A DNA stretch of 64,000 bases. Source: Doris montereyensis. Taxonomy: Eukaryota; Mollusca; Gastropoda; Nudibranchia; Dorididae. Where the stretch lies: NCBI GenBank assembly GCA_037039925.1, contig JAXRKP010000097.1, positions 227,501-291,500 of the forward strand. Reading direction: 5' to 3'. The position numbers were made by a program, and so were the translations under genes. Below the pieces are notes generated by a model that was not told where the DNA came from, did no database searches, and saw only the letters and a program-made list of their open reading frames with translations. How positions within the stretch are numbered: position 1 is the first letter of the stretch; each line of letters begins with the position of its first letter. This document shows positions 1-12,675 of the stretch, piece after piece.

Positions 1-110
1 TTCACACTTTCGCTATCACACGTCTTTCATCTTGCTGGTTTCCTCTTGATCCAACCTGAGATGACTGCTTATGGTCAAGGGGTAAGTGGATGACTTTGAT
101 CTAATATAAC
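1..110 (+). repeat. Dispersed repeat family R1, copy 1
   Basis: A pyrimidine-rich block (CTTTCATCTTGCTG then TTTCCTCTT then a GAGAT...AC..TATGG end) recurs around 3524, 10973, 11205, 14306, 17557, 57890 and 58020 in this window. This is the signature of a dispersed short element, seen directly by comparing the copies. No coding capacity is visible. Positions 111-779 look like intron and hold nothing recognisable. Confidence 0.55.
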
Positions 111-779
111 ATTGTTTACCTGATCAGCTGATCGAAAGTTAGAAGCAAATAAACGTGCATGAAATTCTAAACAAGCACTTTGTGAATAGTAAATCGGAAG
201 AATTCGTTTGAACATTTATTTGATTTTGAAGTTTTGTTATGGCTGCATAAGTGAATCTAAATGACGAAGTCGGTAGAAACAAAACAAAATTTGCGGTGAC
301 CATTAGTTACCGATGTGTCAGTCATACGTCCGCAAGGGGTGGCTTCTGTTACCAATACATGGGTGATTCATCCAAACAGAGTTAAGGCCCATAGACCTAG
401 GGCTGTAGAATTCTACACAGACAATAGTCTGAACAAACTTTACTAGATAGTTTGCAACTTACAGCCTGTTGGCTTTGTCAATCATCATGTTATATATATT
501 TATACGTTCTGATAAAAAATATATACCTACCCAACTTATCATTTTCATTTTTGTGTAGATAGACCATCACTTACTATACATGTGATAAAAATATCAAGGT
601 TCGCAAAAACGTATTAAAATCCGTTGTTTAAAAGTCTTTTCGTTGCTAGCTACACATTTAAGATAATGCTTTAGTTTTAATTCTCTTGTAAACTGGTTTG
701 TGGCATATCACATTTGGTCTTCATCAGAGAGATGGTGATACGTATTTCTGTGTGCCTGTGTGTACAATATTTCTTTCAG

Positions 780-975
780 ATGATTTCCGTGGAGCGAGTG
801 TTGATTACTCCAGACTGCCGGAAGAGGCAGAGCTTAATTCTAAGCCAGACCGCAAACCTCCCCGTCCTGGCCCACAGAGGGCCGCATTGAGGGCAAAAAT
901 GTCAGTCTGCAATACTCTGCCGCTGGGCCGTGGGTGTTGAAGGGTTTGAACTTTGTCATCAAGGCTCAGGAGAAG
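780..975 (+). CDS. ABCC4/MRP4-like exon before Walker A of the second nucleotide-binding domain
   Basis: The exon follows a TTTCTTTCAG acceptor and ends at AAG|GTTGGT. It encodes the linker from the last transmembrane segment into the second nucleotide-binding domain: an MISVERV start, then a RKPPRPGP stretch, then GPWVLKGLNFVIKAQEK. This matches the ABCC4 layout in which SVERV leads to the KAQEKVG strand just before Walker A. Three reading frames are needed to follow the similarity. The breaks fall after SVERV (near 803) and near 880, each as if one G were missing. Either this copy is damaged or the assembly carries indel errors. The family member exports organic anions and nucleotides at the plasma membrane; that role is known for the family and not shown here. 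Confidence 0.72.
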
Positions 976-987
976 GTTGGTCTGGCG

Positions 988-1405
988 CATGTTTTTTTTT
1001 TTTTCTTTTTTGTTGTTACTGTAAGCCTTTTACTGGTGTGGCCTATGTTGTTTTTTTCCTTTTTGGTTGCTGTTACTGTAAGCCTTTTTTACTGGTGTGT
1101 CCCATGTTGTTGTTTTTTTCCTTTTTGGTTGCTGTTACTGTAAGCCTTTTTTTTACTGGTGTGGCCGGGTGTTGTTTTTTTCCTTTTTGGTTGCTGTTAC
1201 TGTAAGCCTTTTTACTGGTGTGGCCTATGTTGTTTTTTCCTTTTTGGTTGTTGTTACTGTAAGCCTTTTTTACTAGTGTGGCCCGTTGTTTTTTTTTCCT
1301 TTTTGGTTACTGTTACTGTAAGCCTTTTTTACTGGTGTGGCCGGTGTTGTTTTTTTCCTTTTTTTGGTTGCTATTACTGTAAGCCTTTTTTTTACACTGG
1401 TGTCT
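988..1405 (+). repeat. Minisatellite, about 60-bp unit, 7 copies
   Basis: Tandem units share TGTTACTGTAAGCCTTTT, ACTGGTGTGGCC and a TTTTTTTCCTTTTTGGTTG stretch. T-run length varies between units. It lies directly after the donor of the 780-975 exon, where the Walker A exon would be expected further on. Confidence 0.9.
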
Positions 1406-1489
1406 TGAATTCACAAAGCATGAATGCAGGAAACTTGAACATGACATTTGCTTTTGTTGTTGTTGTTGTTGTTTGTTAAAAAGTGAATG

Positions 1490-2358
1490 AATTCACACTT
1501 TTGACTTTTCTTTGTTTTGACTATCAACTTGACACTTTAATATTTAAAATCTTTGTTTTGAATGAATTCTACACTTTGTTTTTGAATCAGCTTGACTACT
1601 TTATCTTTGTTTTCACTATCAACTTGACTACTTTATCTTTGTTTTGACTATCACTTTATCTTGACTACTTTATCTTTGTTTTGACTATCAGCTTAACTAC
1701 TTTATCTTTGTTTTGACTATCAGCTTGACTACTTTATCTTTGTTTTGACTATCAATCTTTGTTTTGACTACTTTACTTTATCTTTGTTTTCACTATCAAC
1801 TTGACTACTTTATCTTTGTTTTGACTATCAACTTGACTACTTTATCTTTGTTTTGACTATCAACTTGACTACTTTATCTTTGTTTTGACTATCAACTTGA
1901 CTACTTTATCTTTGTTTTGACTATCAACTTGACTACTTTATCTTTGTTTTGACTATTTGACTACTTTATCTTTGTTTTGACTATCAACTTGACTACTTTA
2001 TCTTTGTTTTCAGACTATCAACTTGACTACTTTATCTTTGTTTTCACTATCAACTTGACTACTTTATCTTTGTTTTCACTATCAACTTGACTACTTTATC
2101 TTTGTTTAGTACTATCAACTTGACTACTTTATCTTTGTTTTGACTATCAACTTGACTACTTTATCTTTGTTTTCACTATCAACTTGACTACTTTTCTTTG
2201 TTTTCACCTATCAACTTGACTACTTTATCTTTGTTTTTCACTATTATGACTACTTTATCTTTGTTTTCACTATCAACTTGACTACCATTATTGTTTTCAC
2301 TATAATTGACTCATCTTTGTTTTCACTATCAACTTGACTACTTTATCTTTGTTTTCAG
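1490..2358 (+). repeat. Minisatellite, about 32-bp unit
   Basis: Around 25 units share GACTACTTTATCTTTGTTTT and ACTATCAACTT, with a few shortened units. The array abuts the next array, so 988-3512 is almost wholly tandem repeat. Confidence 0.92.
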
Positions 2359-3512
2359 ATTGGTACCATTATACCACAGATAATTGGTCACTTCAGTAGT
2401 CCATTATACCACAGGTAATTGGTCACTTCAGTAGTACCATTATACCACAGATAATTGGTCATTCAGTAGTACCATTATACCTCAGGTAATTGGTCAGTCT
2501 CCAGTAGTACCATTATACCACAGGTAATTGATCAGTTCAGTAGTGCCATTATACCACAGATAATTGGTCAGTTCAGTAGTACCATTATACCACAGATAAT
2601 TGGTCAGTTCAGTAGTACCATTATACCACAGGTAATTGGTCAGTTCAGTAGTACCATTGTACCACATGTAATTGATCAGTTCAGTAGTACCATTGTACCA
2701 CATGTAATTGATCTTGTTCAGTAGTACCATTGTACCACAGGTAATTGGTCACTCCTTCAGTAGTGCCATTATACCACAGATAATTGGTCAGTTCACTAGT
2801 ACCATTATACCACAGGTAATTGGTCAGTTCAGTAGTACCATTATCAAACCCAAAGGTAATTGATCAGTTCAGTAGTACCATTATTATTCATGGGCAAAAA
2901 AGGTAATTGGTCAGTTCAGTAGTACCATTATACCACAAATAATTGGTAATTGGTCAGTTGGTCAGTAGTACCATTATACCACAGGTAATTGGTCAGTTCA
3001 GTAGTACCATTATACCACAGATAATTGGTCAGTTCAGTAGTACCATTATACCACAGGTAATTGGTCAGTTCAGTAGTACCATTGTACCACAGATAATTGG
3101 TCAGTTCAGTAGTACCATTATACCACAGATAATTGGTCAGTTCAGTAGTACCATTATACCACAGATAATTGGTCACTTCAGTAGTACCATTATACCACAG
3201 ATAATTGGTCACTTCAGTAGTACCATTATACCACATGATAATTGGTCAGTTCAGTAGTAGTACCATTATACCACAGGTAATTGGTCAGTTCAGTAGTACC
3301 ATTATACCACAGGTAATTGGTCAGTACCATTTCAGATAAGTAGTACCATTATACCACAGATAATTGGTCAGTTCAGTAGTACCATTATACCACTTCAGAT
3401 AATTGGTCAGTTCAGTAGTACCCATGTAATTATACCACATGTAATTGGTCAGTTCAGTAGTACCATTATACCAACTAATTGGTCAGTTCAGTAGTACCAT
3501 TATACCACAGGA
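2359..3512 (+). repeat. Minisatellite, about 35-bp unit
   Basis: Around 33 units share TAATTGGTCAGTTCAGTAGT and ACCATTATACCACAG. Open frames through it on both strands come from the repeat alone, because unit length is nearly a multiple of three. Confidence 0.93.
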
Positions 3513-3523
3513 CTTTTTCATTT

Positions 3524-3605
3524 TACTCTCTCACATGTCTTTCATCTTGCTGTTTCCTCTGAGTTCATCATGAGATCACCACATATGGCATCAATTTCCC
3601 TCAAG
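3524..3605 (+). repeat. Dispersed repeat R1, copy 2
   Basis: The block CACATGTCTTTCATCTTGCT then GTTTCCTCT then GAGATCACCACATATGG closely matches the other R1 copies. It lies between the 35-bp array and the next ABCC exon. Confidence 0.55.
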
Positions 3606-3900
3606 GCCCTTAACTATTATCAGACAGAAATGTGTTCAGATTTAGACGAAATTAGATTTTGGTGAGATTTCTAGTTCAAGGAATGACATACAAGTTAGCT
3701 TCATTGTCTTTGTTGAAATATTGTAAAACTTTGTCAACTAATACCATTATCATTTAAGGCCTTATGCGAGTTAACTTTAATAATCATCTCCCAGTGTCTT
3801 GTGTTTAAACCAAACAAAAGCGTGAATGAACAATGTATGAGAGTGCTTTAGTTGGGTGTTTACATAATATAACATGACACCGATGTTGTTCTGTCACCAG

Positions 3901-3990
3901 GATCCCTTTCTGTTTTCTGGTCCACTGCGGAAAAACCTGGACCCGTTCAGTGAGCATGATGACGAACGTTTATGGAAAGCGTTGGAAGAG
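3901..3990 (+). CDS. ABCC4/MRP4-like exon, Q-loop to NLDPF region
   Basis: The 90-bp exon is exactly 30 codons between CTGTCACCAG and GTAATC. It encodes the segment starting DPFLFSG, then RKNLDPF, then [10 protein letters not shown]. This is the stretch just after the Q-loop of the second nucleotide-binding domain in ABCC transporters. Both intron phases are 0, matching the boundaries expected in ABCC4. No frameshift is seen. The preceding exon with Walker A and the following exon with the LSGGQ-type signature and Walker B were not found in the flanking introns. Confidence 0.85.
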
Positions 3991-5238
3991 GTAATCGTCC
4001 GACAGTTTCACTTTTATTTTCTTTCATTTTGTCCTTCATGTTGACCAATTTTTACTTTTGAACCATATTTATTCTTTGTTCCCCGCTCACACTCCATTTA
4101 AACCAATCTGGGTAACTCACATTGTGCTAAAATATGAAAGTTGGTACAGAAAGTGAAGGATCAATACCACAAATCAAGGTGCACTTTCAATGATCATCAG
4201 ATAACATAACTGCCTAATAAGTCACATTTAGACATTTTGTGAAGAACAAGAAGAACTTTCTAAAACTTCCATTCTCAAAGATCTTGAATACGAATGATTT
4301 GGTTTTAAGTTTGGCTGTCTGGTTGGTTGATTTCTTAGATATTTTTAGGTTAACTAGAAGGAAATCACCTAGAGATGGCTTGAGTTGGTATTAGTCTGAC
4401 TTAAGTGTTTCTGTTATACAACTGATGATATGTGTTACAGTAGTGACAGCCTAATTGCCGGTGCATTTACAATGGATAGGTAATGAAGGGTGGTTACAAT
4501 GCATGGCACATTGTTGACGGGCATAAGCCATGTTAGCGATAGGATTACATGAATGTATGATAATAATAAAAAAAAGAAGAAATTTTAATCAATTGCAGAC
4601 GTACTTTATGATAATTTGGAAAAGATGATACTTAAGTTGCCATTTAGAGGTGCAATTTATATAGAAAAAATTGGTTTCACTGAGATAGCGGGCATTTGGC
4701 GAAACGGGCATTATGGCGGCAGGCATTAAGGCGGTCAATACTGTATTAAAATGGAGATCAATAGCCCCTCTACACAGGGTGAGGTCTGTAAAAATAAAGC
4801 AAAACTGAGCATGTGAGCTTATGATTTAAAGTATGAACAAAAAAAGTATTGAGGACATGAGCATGATGCATATATCTTTATAGTATGCAATTGAAGCTGC
4901 GTAATTTCAACTGCACCATTCCACAAAAATCGTTCCAATCAAGCAGCGTGCGATTAGGTTGCCACCATATATGGAACAACCTTATAGCGTACATGTCCAT
5001 GATTTTGATGATTGGTAAAAGTGCTGTACAACTGGCCAGTCATACAATCGTTTGTCCATTATCCGATGTGATAAACCTAGCTGTATTTGTCTCCTTCATA
5101 CATCTATGCAATATAGCTACACGTGCCATCCAAATAATATCAATTGTGAGCAAAGTATACTACATAATGATTGCATGCTCCCAAAATTTAGCAGCTGATA
5201 AGTGTTAGGATTTTACGCTGCAGTGACATTTACATTAG
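3991..5238 (+). other. Intron, no feature recognised
   Basis: AT-rich sequence without convincing coding signal. An open frame at 4885-5208 has no recognisable similarity and no splice context, so I treat it as chance. The sequence encoding the ABC signature was looked for and not found. Confidence 0.5.
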
Positions 5239-5570
5239 AATTTCTTGTTTCAATTTGAGACAATGACCATTCTTTCCATTCCAATTTGAGACAATGACCA
5301 TTTTTTCCATTCCAATTTGAGACAATGATCATTTTTTCCATTCCAATTTGAGACAATGACCATTCTTTTCATTCCAATTTGAGACAATGATCATTCTTTC
5401 CATTCCAATTTAAGACAATGACCATTCTTTCCATTCCAATTTGAGACAATGACCATTCTTTCCATTCCAATTTGAGACAATGACCATTTTTTCCATTCCA
5501 ATTTGAGACAATGACCATTTTTTCCACTCCAATTTGAGATAATGACCATTTTTTCCATTCCATTAAAGCA
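5239..5570 (+). repeat. Minisatellite, about 32-bp unit, 10-11 copies
   Basis: Units share TTTCCATTCCAATTTGAGAC and AATGACCATT. It is homogeneous with few substitutions, which suggests recent expansion or homogenisation. Confidence 0.92.
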
Positions 5571-5704
5571 AAGAGCATTCCAATTAAATAGTATCATTTT
5601 CATAGAAAAAATTCTGTTCCAGAGAAATTGTTCCAATTAAATGGCTGTTGCAGTTTAAACCGTCTTCCAATTATCGGCTCAGTGTATGTAATCAAGTCTT
5701 TTTT

Positions 5705-6075
5705 TCCCAACTTCATCTCACCACCCAGGTTCAACTGTATTTATTTTAGTTTTGTTTCTTCACCACTTCATCTCACCCCAGGTTCAACAGTATTTATTTT
5801 AGTTTTGTTTCTTCACCACTTTATCTCACCCCCAGGTTCAACTGTATTTATTTTAGTTTTGTTTCTTCACCACTTCATCTCGCCACCCAGGTTCAACTGT
5901 ATTTATTTGAGTGCCAAAGTTTCTTCATCGGGACTTATCTGAGGCGGATCCAATCTCAGCGTTCAACAGTATTTATTTTAGTTTTGTTTCTTCACCACTT
6001 TATCTCACCCCCAGGTTCAACTGGATCCTATTTTAGCCAAATTTCTTACCACTCTTATTCCCACCCAGGTTGTTG
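5705..6075 (+). repeat. Minisatellite, about 54-bp unit, 6 copies
   Basis: Units share TTCATCTCACC, CCCAGGTTCAACTGTATTTA and TTTTAGTTTTGTTTCTTCAC. The last copies are degenerate. Confidence 0.88.
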
Positions 6076-6084
6076 TGATTGGGA

Positions 6085-7950
6085 TGCAGTGAATGAGCTG
6101 CAAAAAAATGTATGTAGTAGTATGTTATCTGTGATTGTAATCAATCAATCAGCGTCAAAATGTATGCCAGTACTCATTTGCCTGTGCTAGAGCGGTGTTA
6201 CGTCAAAATGTATGTAGTTGTATGTTGTTGTGATTGTTACTTTGCCACTGCCAATCGTGGTCAAAATGTATATAGTAGTTGTTGCCAAAATTGTTCTTAT
6301 GCACAGTTGCCAATTCTTCAAAATGTATTAGTAGTATGTTGTTGTGATTGGGATTGTGCACAGCTGCCAATCAGTACGTCAAAATGTATGTAGTAGTATG
6401 TTGTTGTGATTGTAACTTTGCACAGCTGCCAATCAGTACGTCAAAATGTATGTATAGTATGTTGTTGTGATTGTTACTTTGCACAGCCAATCAGTACGTC
6501 AAAATGTATGTAGTAGTATGTTGTTGTGATTGTTACTTTGCACAGTTGCCAATCAGTACGTCAAAATGTATATGTAGTATGTATGTTGTGATTGTTACTT
6601 TGCACAGTTGCCAATCAGTGTACGTCAAAATGTATGTAGTAGTATGTTGTTGTGATTGTTACTTTGCACAGTTGCCAATCAGTACGTCAAAAGTATGTAG
6701 GATGTTGTTGTGATTGTTACTTTGCACAGTTGCCAATCAGTACGTCAAAATGTATGTAGGATGTTGTTGTGATTGTTACTTTGCACAGCTGCCAATCAGT
6801 ACGTCAAAATGTATGTAGTTGTATGTTGTTGTGATTGTTACTTTGCACAGCTGCCAATCAGTGCGTCAAAATGTATGTAGTATGTTGTTGTGATTGTTAC
6901 TTTGCACAGTTGCCAATCAGTATGTCAAAATGTATGTAGTAGTATGTTGTTGTGATTGTTACTTTGCACAGTTGCCAATCAGTGCGTCAAAATGTATTTA
7001 GTAGTATGTTGTTGTGATTGTTACTTTGCACAGCTGCCAATCAGTACGTCAAAATGTATGTAGTAGTATGTTGTTGTGATTGTTACTTTGCACAGTTGCC
7101 AATCAGTACGTCAAAATGTATAGTAGTATGTTGTTGTGATTGTTACTTTGCACAGTTGCCAATCAGTACGTCAAAATGTATGTAGTATGTTGTTGTGATT
7201 GTTACTTTGCACAGTTGCCAATCAGTACGTCAAAATGTATGTAGGATGTTGTTGTGATTGTTACTTTGCACAGTTGCCAATCAGTACGTCAAAATGTATG
7301 TAGGATGTTGTTGTGATTGTTACTTTGCACAGTTGCCAATCAGTATGTCAAAATGTATGTAGTATGTTGTTGTGATTGTTACTTTGCACAGTTGCCAATC
7401 AGTACGTCAAAATGTATTTAGTAGTATGTTGTTGTGATTGTTACTTTGCATAGCTGCCAATCAGTACAAAATGTATTTCAAAATGTATGTCAAAAGTATG
7501 TTGTATGTTGTTGTGATTGTTACTTTGCACAGTTGCCAATCAGTACGTCAAAATGTATGTAGTAGTATGTTGTTGTGATTGTTACTTTGCACAGTTGCCA
7601 ATCATCGTCAAAATGTATTTAGTAGTATGTTGTTGTGATTGTTACTTTGCACAGTTGCCAATCAGTACGTCAAAATGTATGTTAGTATGTTGTTGTGATT
7701 GTTACTTTGCACATTTGTTGTTGTGATTGTAACTTCAAAATGTATTTAGTAGTATGTTGTTGTGATTGTAACTTTGCACAGCTGCCAATCAGTACGTCAA
7801 AATGTATGTAGTAGTATGTTGTTGTGATTGTAACTTTGCACAGCTGCCAATCAGTACGTCAAAATGTATATAGTAGTATGTTGTTGTGATTGTTACTTTG
7901 CACAGTTGCCAATCAGTACGTCAAAATGTATGTAGTAGTATGTTGTTAGG
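6085..7950 (+). repeat. Minisatellite, about 60-bp unit, roughly 30 copies
   Basis: Units share GTTGTTGTGATTGTTACTTT, GCACAGTTGCCAATCAGTAC and GTCAAAATGTATGTAGTA. The array lies inside the ABCC4-like intron where a coding exon is missing. Confidence 0.94.
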
Positions 7951-9390
<1,440 letters not shown>

Positions 9391-9485
9391 TGATAAAAGA
9401 TATTCAATTTTTTATTTTTTCATTTGCATAAATTGTTACGAAAGTACTCATCATGCTCAAGAGTTGAGCATAGAGTGATCGTTGT

Positions 9486-9592
9486 GTGACGTGACAGCTT
9501 TCCATTGTGACAGCTTTCCTTTCCATTGTGACAGCTTTCAAATGTGACAGCTTTCCATTATGACAGCTTTCCATTGTGACAGCTTTACAGTA
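9486..9592 (+). repeat. Short tandem repeat, 16-21 bp unit
   Basis: About six copies of TGACAGCTTTCCATTG with spacing changes. Confidence 0.75.
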
Positions 9593-9596
9593 AGTA

Positions 9597-9800
9597 AGTG
9601 AAGTTCCTTCAAGGCAACCATTACGGCCCTTACAGCCGGAGCTTATTCCGGTTTCCAGAGCACGAAGCGGAACAGGTCATAGTAATGGCCTCGTGGACAG
9701 AACGCTAGTCTGATGCAGGTTTCTACTCCCAAGCTAGTGCTTTTACCCATTTGCAGCAGGGTGTAGTGGGAAAAATAGACCCACTTCTTTCCCAGACACA
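9597..9800 (-). mobile_element. tRNA-derived SINE, minus orientation, truncated
   Basis: The sequence shares ATTACGGCCC, GAGCTTATTCCGG, AGCGGAACAGGT and GACGCTAGTCTGA-like blocks with copies at 18015, 18598, 45150 and 47862. The tRNA-like head is missing here. A partly inverted copy of the same end follows at about 9840-9880, so the locus is a composite. Confidence 0.6.
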
Positions 9801-10170
9801 CCTCTTTTGCTTGATGCTATAAAAAATGGGATACGCTTAGGTTCTATGGGCCGTAATGGCTTTGAGGCAACTTTACGTTTCACTCCCCCCGAGATAACTG
9901 CATATGAAGGATGGGCTATGAACTGCAATGGAACACAAAGCAGTGATAGTGGGAAACATAGAAACACAGGTTATTGTTATTTACTATTATTACTGTTGTT
10001 ATGGAATAGGAAAAGAATTACGACGGTATGAGTAAAATGAGGAGAAAAAAAGATTATAGATCTTGCTTTTTATCGGGCTCTTGTCATTCCATGTGTTGTA
10101 AAAATTGTGCTTACCTGTCCGGATCATTGACTTTATTATATTCCTGCACACTTACCTGTCTGTATTTCAG

Positions 10171-10319
10171 GTGCTGAGTGAAGGGTCAATCGTGGAGTTT
10201 GACAAGCCTGTCAAGTTACTGAAAGACGAGACCAGCCACTTCTACGCTATGGCTCAGCAGACGGGCAAAGCAGAATTTGAACATCTCCTGGAAATAGCCG
10301 AGGCAGCCAGTGCCAAAAG
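10171..10319 (+). CDS. ABCC4/MRP4-like penultimate exon
   Basis: The exon follows TGTATTTCAG and ends AAAAG|GTCAGT. It begins VLSEGSIVEFDKP, continues with LLKDETSHFYAMAQQTGKAE and ends in an Ala/Glu-rich helix. This is the C-terminal strand and helix after the H-loop in ABCC transporters; the VL.SG...EYD.P and FY.M..Q.GKAE pattern is characteristic of ABCC4. No disruption is seen. The exon ends two bases into a codon and is completed by the first base of the 11553 exon. Confidence 0.88.
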
Positions 10320-10959
10320 GTCAGTGACGCGACCTCTGTAGTCTCTCTCTTTGGAATAAGTTTTGTTTGGGTGTCCTTGTTTGTTTGTTTCTTTGTTTGT
10401 TTTCCCAGCTTATGAAGTTTTGAAGATGTGTTCTCTGTGTGTGTGAGTGTGTGTGCGGACAGGGGAAAGGGGAGGAAGGAGGGTGGTTTTGTTCATTTTT
10501 TTTTTTTTTGTGTGGGAATTTTCTTCTTTTTTTAAAAACGTTATAGCTTATAGCTGTCATCCATATGGACTCTATGATAGCTATTTTAATTGTTTCTCTC
10601 ATCAATGTTTTTATTTCTCTCTTGGACTCTGAAACTGTCATGAAAGGTGCTACTGGTAGGCTCTTCTTCTCTCCATTAACTCTTTCACATTCCTTTCATT
10701 TTGCTAGAAAATCCCTGCCATCAGCGGAACTTTTCGTTCTTTGCCTTAAAGAGGTTAATTTGAGTTAAATTATCAATGTTTTCTGGAATATTACGGGGGA
10801 GAGGGGGGGGGGGTGTACAAGTTAGAACTAGTTCACACTGTCAGAGTCTGGTTGGGTTTTGTTTTTCAATTTGAAAAGGCAAGTAGCCATGTGTGTACAA
10901 CGAATGCCTTGAAGCTTTTGCTTGATGTGATTCGTCACATGTTATTCCTTTTGATGAAG

Positions 10960-11310
10960 AGTGGGCGTTTTTGGTAGGTCCTACTACTTTCCTTTCACTC
11001 TTGCACTTGTCTTTCATCCCGCTGTTTCCTCTAAATTAAACCTGAGATCACCACATATGATGGATGGGGTAATTTGCAATGAATCAAACTAACCTTTTGA
11101 CGAGGGTATCTTGACAGTAAAGTTGTTTTTGCCTGTCTCTTTACCTTCTCATTTTTCAACATTTCTTTTGATTTGAATATTGTAGGGGATTGACAGGCGT
11201 TCCTGGGTAGGTCCTACTTCTTTCCTATCTTCTCATTCTGATGTCTTTCACCGTGCTCTTTTCTCATCAATCACCCTAAAGTCACCACATGCGATGGACT
11301 GGGTGGAATC
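10960..11310 (+). repeat. Dispersed repeat R1, two copies in the last intron
   Basis: Copies at about 10973-11090 and 11205-11310 share GGTAGGTCCTAC, CTTTCC, TGTCTTTCA and a GATCACCACATATGATGGAT end. The rest of the 10320-11552 intron shows T-rich runs and no coding signal. Confidence 0.6.
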
Positions 11311-11552
11311 CAGTAAGATAATAAAAAAATAAAGGAAGGGATATTGGAATGCCACACAGATTTATTTCACCCACTGCAACGAGTGCGTCTGAGGGATTTT
11401 TAGGTGTTTTTGAAAGGCTTGAGTTTTGGTCTTTTATTTTGTTTTCTTTTTTCTGGCTCCCCAACAGTAGAAATACGGACCTGAACAAGCTTTTTATGTA
11501 TTTATTTTCTCAGTCACAACTCTTATTTGGCTCTATTTTGCTTCTTTTCCAG

Positions 11553-12069
11553 TGAAAACCCTCAAGTAAATGCAAACGGCACTGTGCATGGCAAAGGAGT
11601 AGAGGAAGGAGGTACCTCTGACAACACTTTGAACGACATCTCATTGAGTTTTGACGAGAATGGGACAGAGCCTGGGATAGACTTAGAAACGTACGATATA
11701 TCAGATATAGAAGATAGCCTGCGAGTCATCAGTGAAGAAGACGCGCAACCGGGGGAAGGGAAAGGGGAGAAAAATCTTGACGACAACGTGAATGCAGGTG
11801 CCGACCGTCAAGAGGAGAGAGGAGTGAGAGAGGAAGGAGGGCAAAGTGACATCAACTCTTCTGTGCCTCATGATGAAAGTAGGGCCCTGCTGTCCGACTC
11901 TTTACGAAAGTCTCCAGAAGAGGAAGACGCTGCCGAGGGGCGAAAGGAGGACGACAGTTCCGACAACGCAGACGGGGATCCGACAGAACGGTCCTCGTTG
12001 CTGTCGGACTCCGAAGGCAAGGTCAAGGACGATGAAAATTTGAATAGAAGCAATGCAGTCGTCACGTAG
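11553..12069 (+). CDS. ABCC4/MRP4-like terminal exon, acidic tail
   Basis: The exon follows CTTCTTTTCCAG and stays open for about 172 codons to TAG at 12067-12069. The tail is hydrophilic and rich in Glu, Asp, Ser and Gly, with clusters such as SEEDAQ and ESRALLSDS. It has no membrane segment or known domain that I recognise. It is much longer than the short tail of vertebrate ABCC4. It looks like a disordered cytoplasmic region with possible phosphorylation sites (inference). It ends in ...NAVVT, not a classical class I PDZ ligand. It is intact, which argues that the gene is or was recently functional. Confidence 0.75.
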
Positions 12070-12289
12070 TCGTCATGTTGACATGGCTGTGTGTGGAGGT
12101 CCAGGAGTTTGTTGGGCTGTCACCGAAAACTGGTTTATCCCCTTTGATGTAAAAAAAAACAAGGCACAAAGGTGATAGACCGGCATTTCTCAATGTAAAA
12201 AGAAAATAACATTGTTGGATGTTGTTATGGTGTTCTAGACCACAACCGCAACCGCTGACAACGGGTATATTGAAAGGCTTTATTTCTGT

Positions 12290-12475
12290 ACACACAGAGA
12301 GAGAGGGAGAGAGAGAGACAGAGAGCGTGCACGACAGAGAGGGGACACACAGACAAAGACAGAGTGAGAATCACACACAGACACAGAGAGAGAGAGAGAG
12401 GTGGGTGTGGAGACAGGGGGGTGGAGACAGAGAGAGAGAGAGATGGATAGAGAGCAAGAGAGAAAGACTCTGTGT
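12290..12475 (+). repeat. GA-rich and CA-rich simple repeat
   Basis: Low-complexity GAGA/ACACAG sequence just downstream of the ABCC stop, probably 3' UTR or flank. Open frames here are repeat-driven. A (TG)n run follows at 12640-12675. Confidence 0.9.
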
Positions 12476-12642
12476 GTGTATGTGTGTGAAGGAGGAACAC
12501 AGTTTTGACATAGTAAAACAATCAATAAAGATTAATCAATTGGGTACAAAAAGCGCCTCTCTTTTGAGATGTGAGTATTCATTTTTCTGCCTCTTTGAGA
12601 GAAATAAGCAGGCGGAATAGTTCACACTGTAGTGTGCGTGTG

Positions 12643-12673
<31 letters not shown>

Positions 12674-12675
12674 AG

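Noticed and set aside
4885..5208. 107-codon open frame in the ABCC intron
   Set aside because: No similarity, no splice context and amino-acid use typical of random AT-rich DNA.
6085..7950. Regularly spaced repeats suggesting a CRISPR array
   Set aside because: Units are contiguous tandem copies with no unique spacers, in a eukaryotic intron.
12219..12620. 133-codon Arg/Glu-rich frame after the ABCC stop
   Set aside because: It is generated by the GAGA/ACACAG simple repeat.
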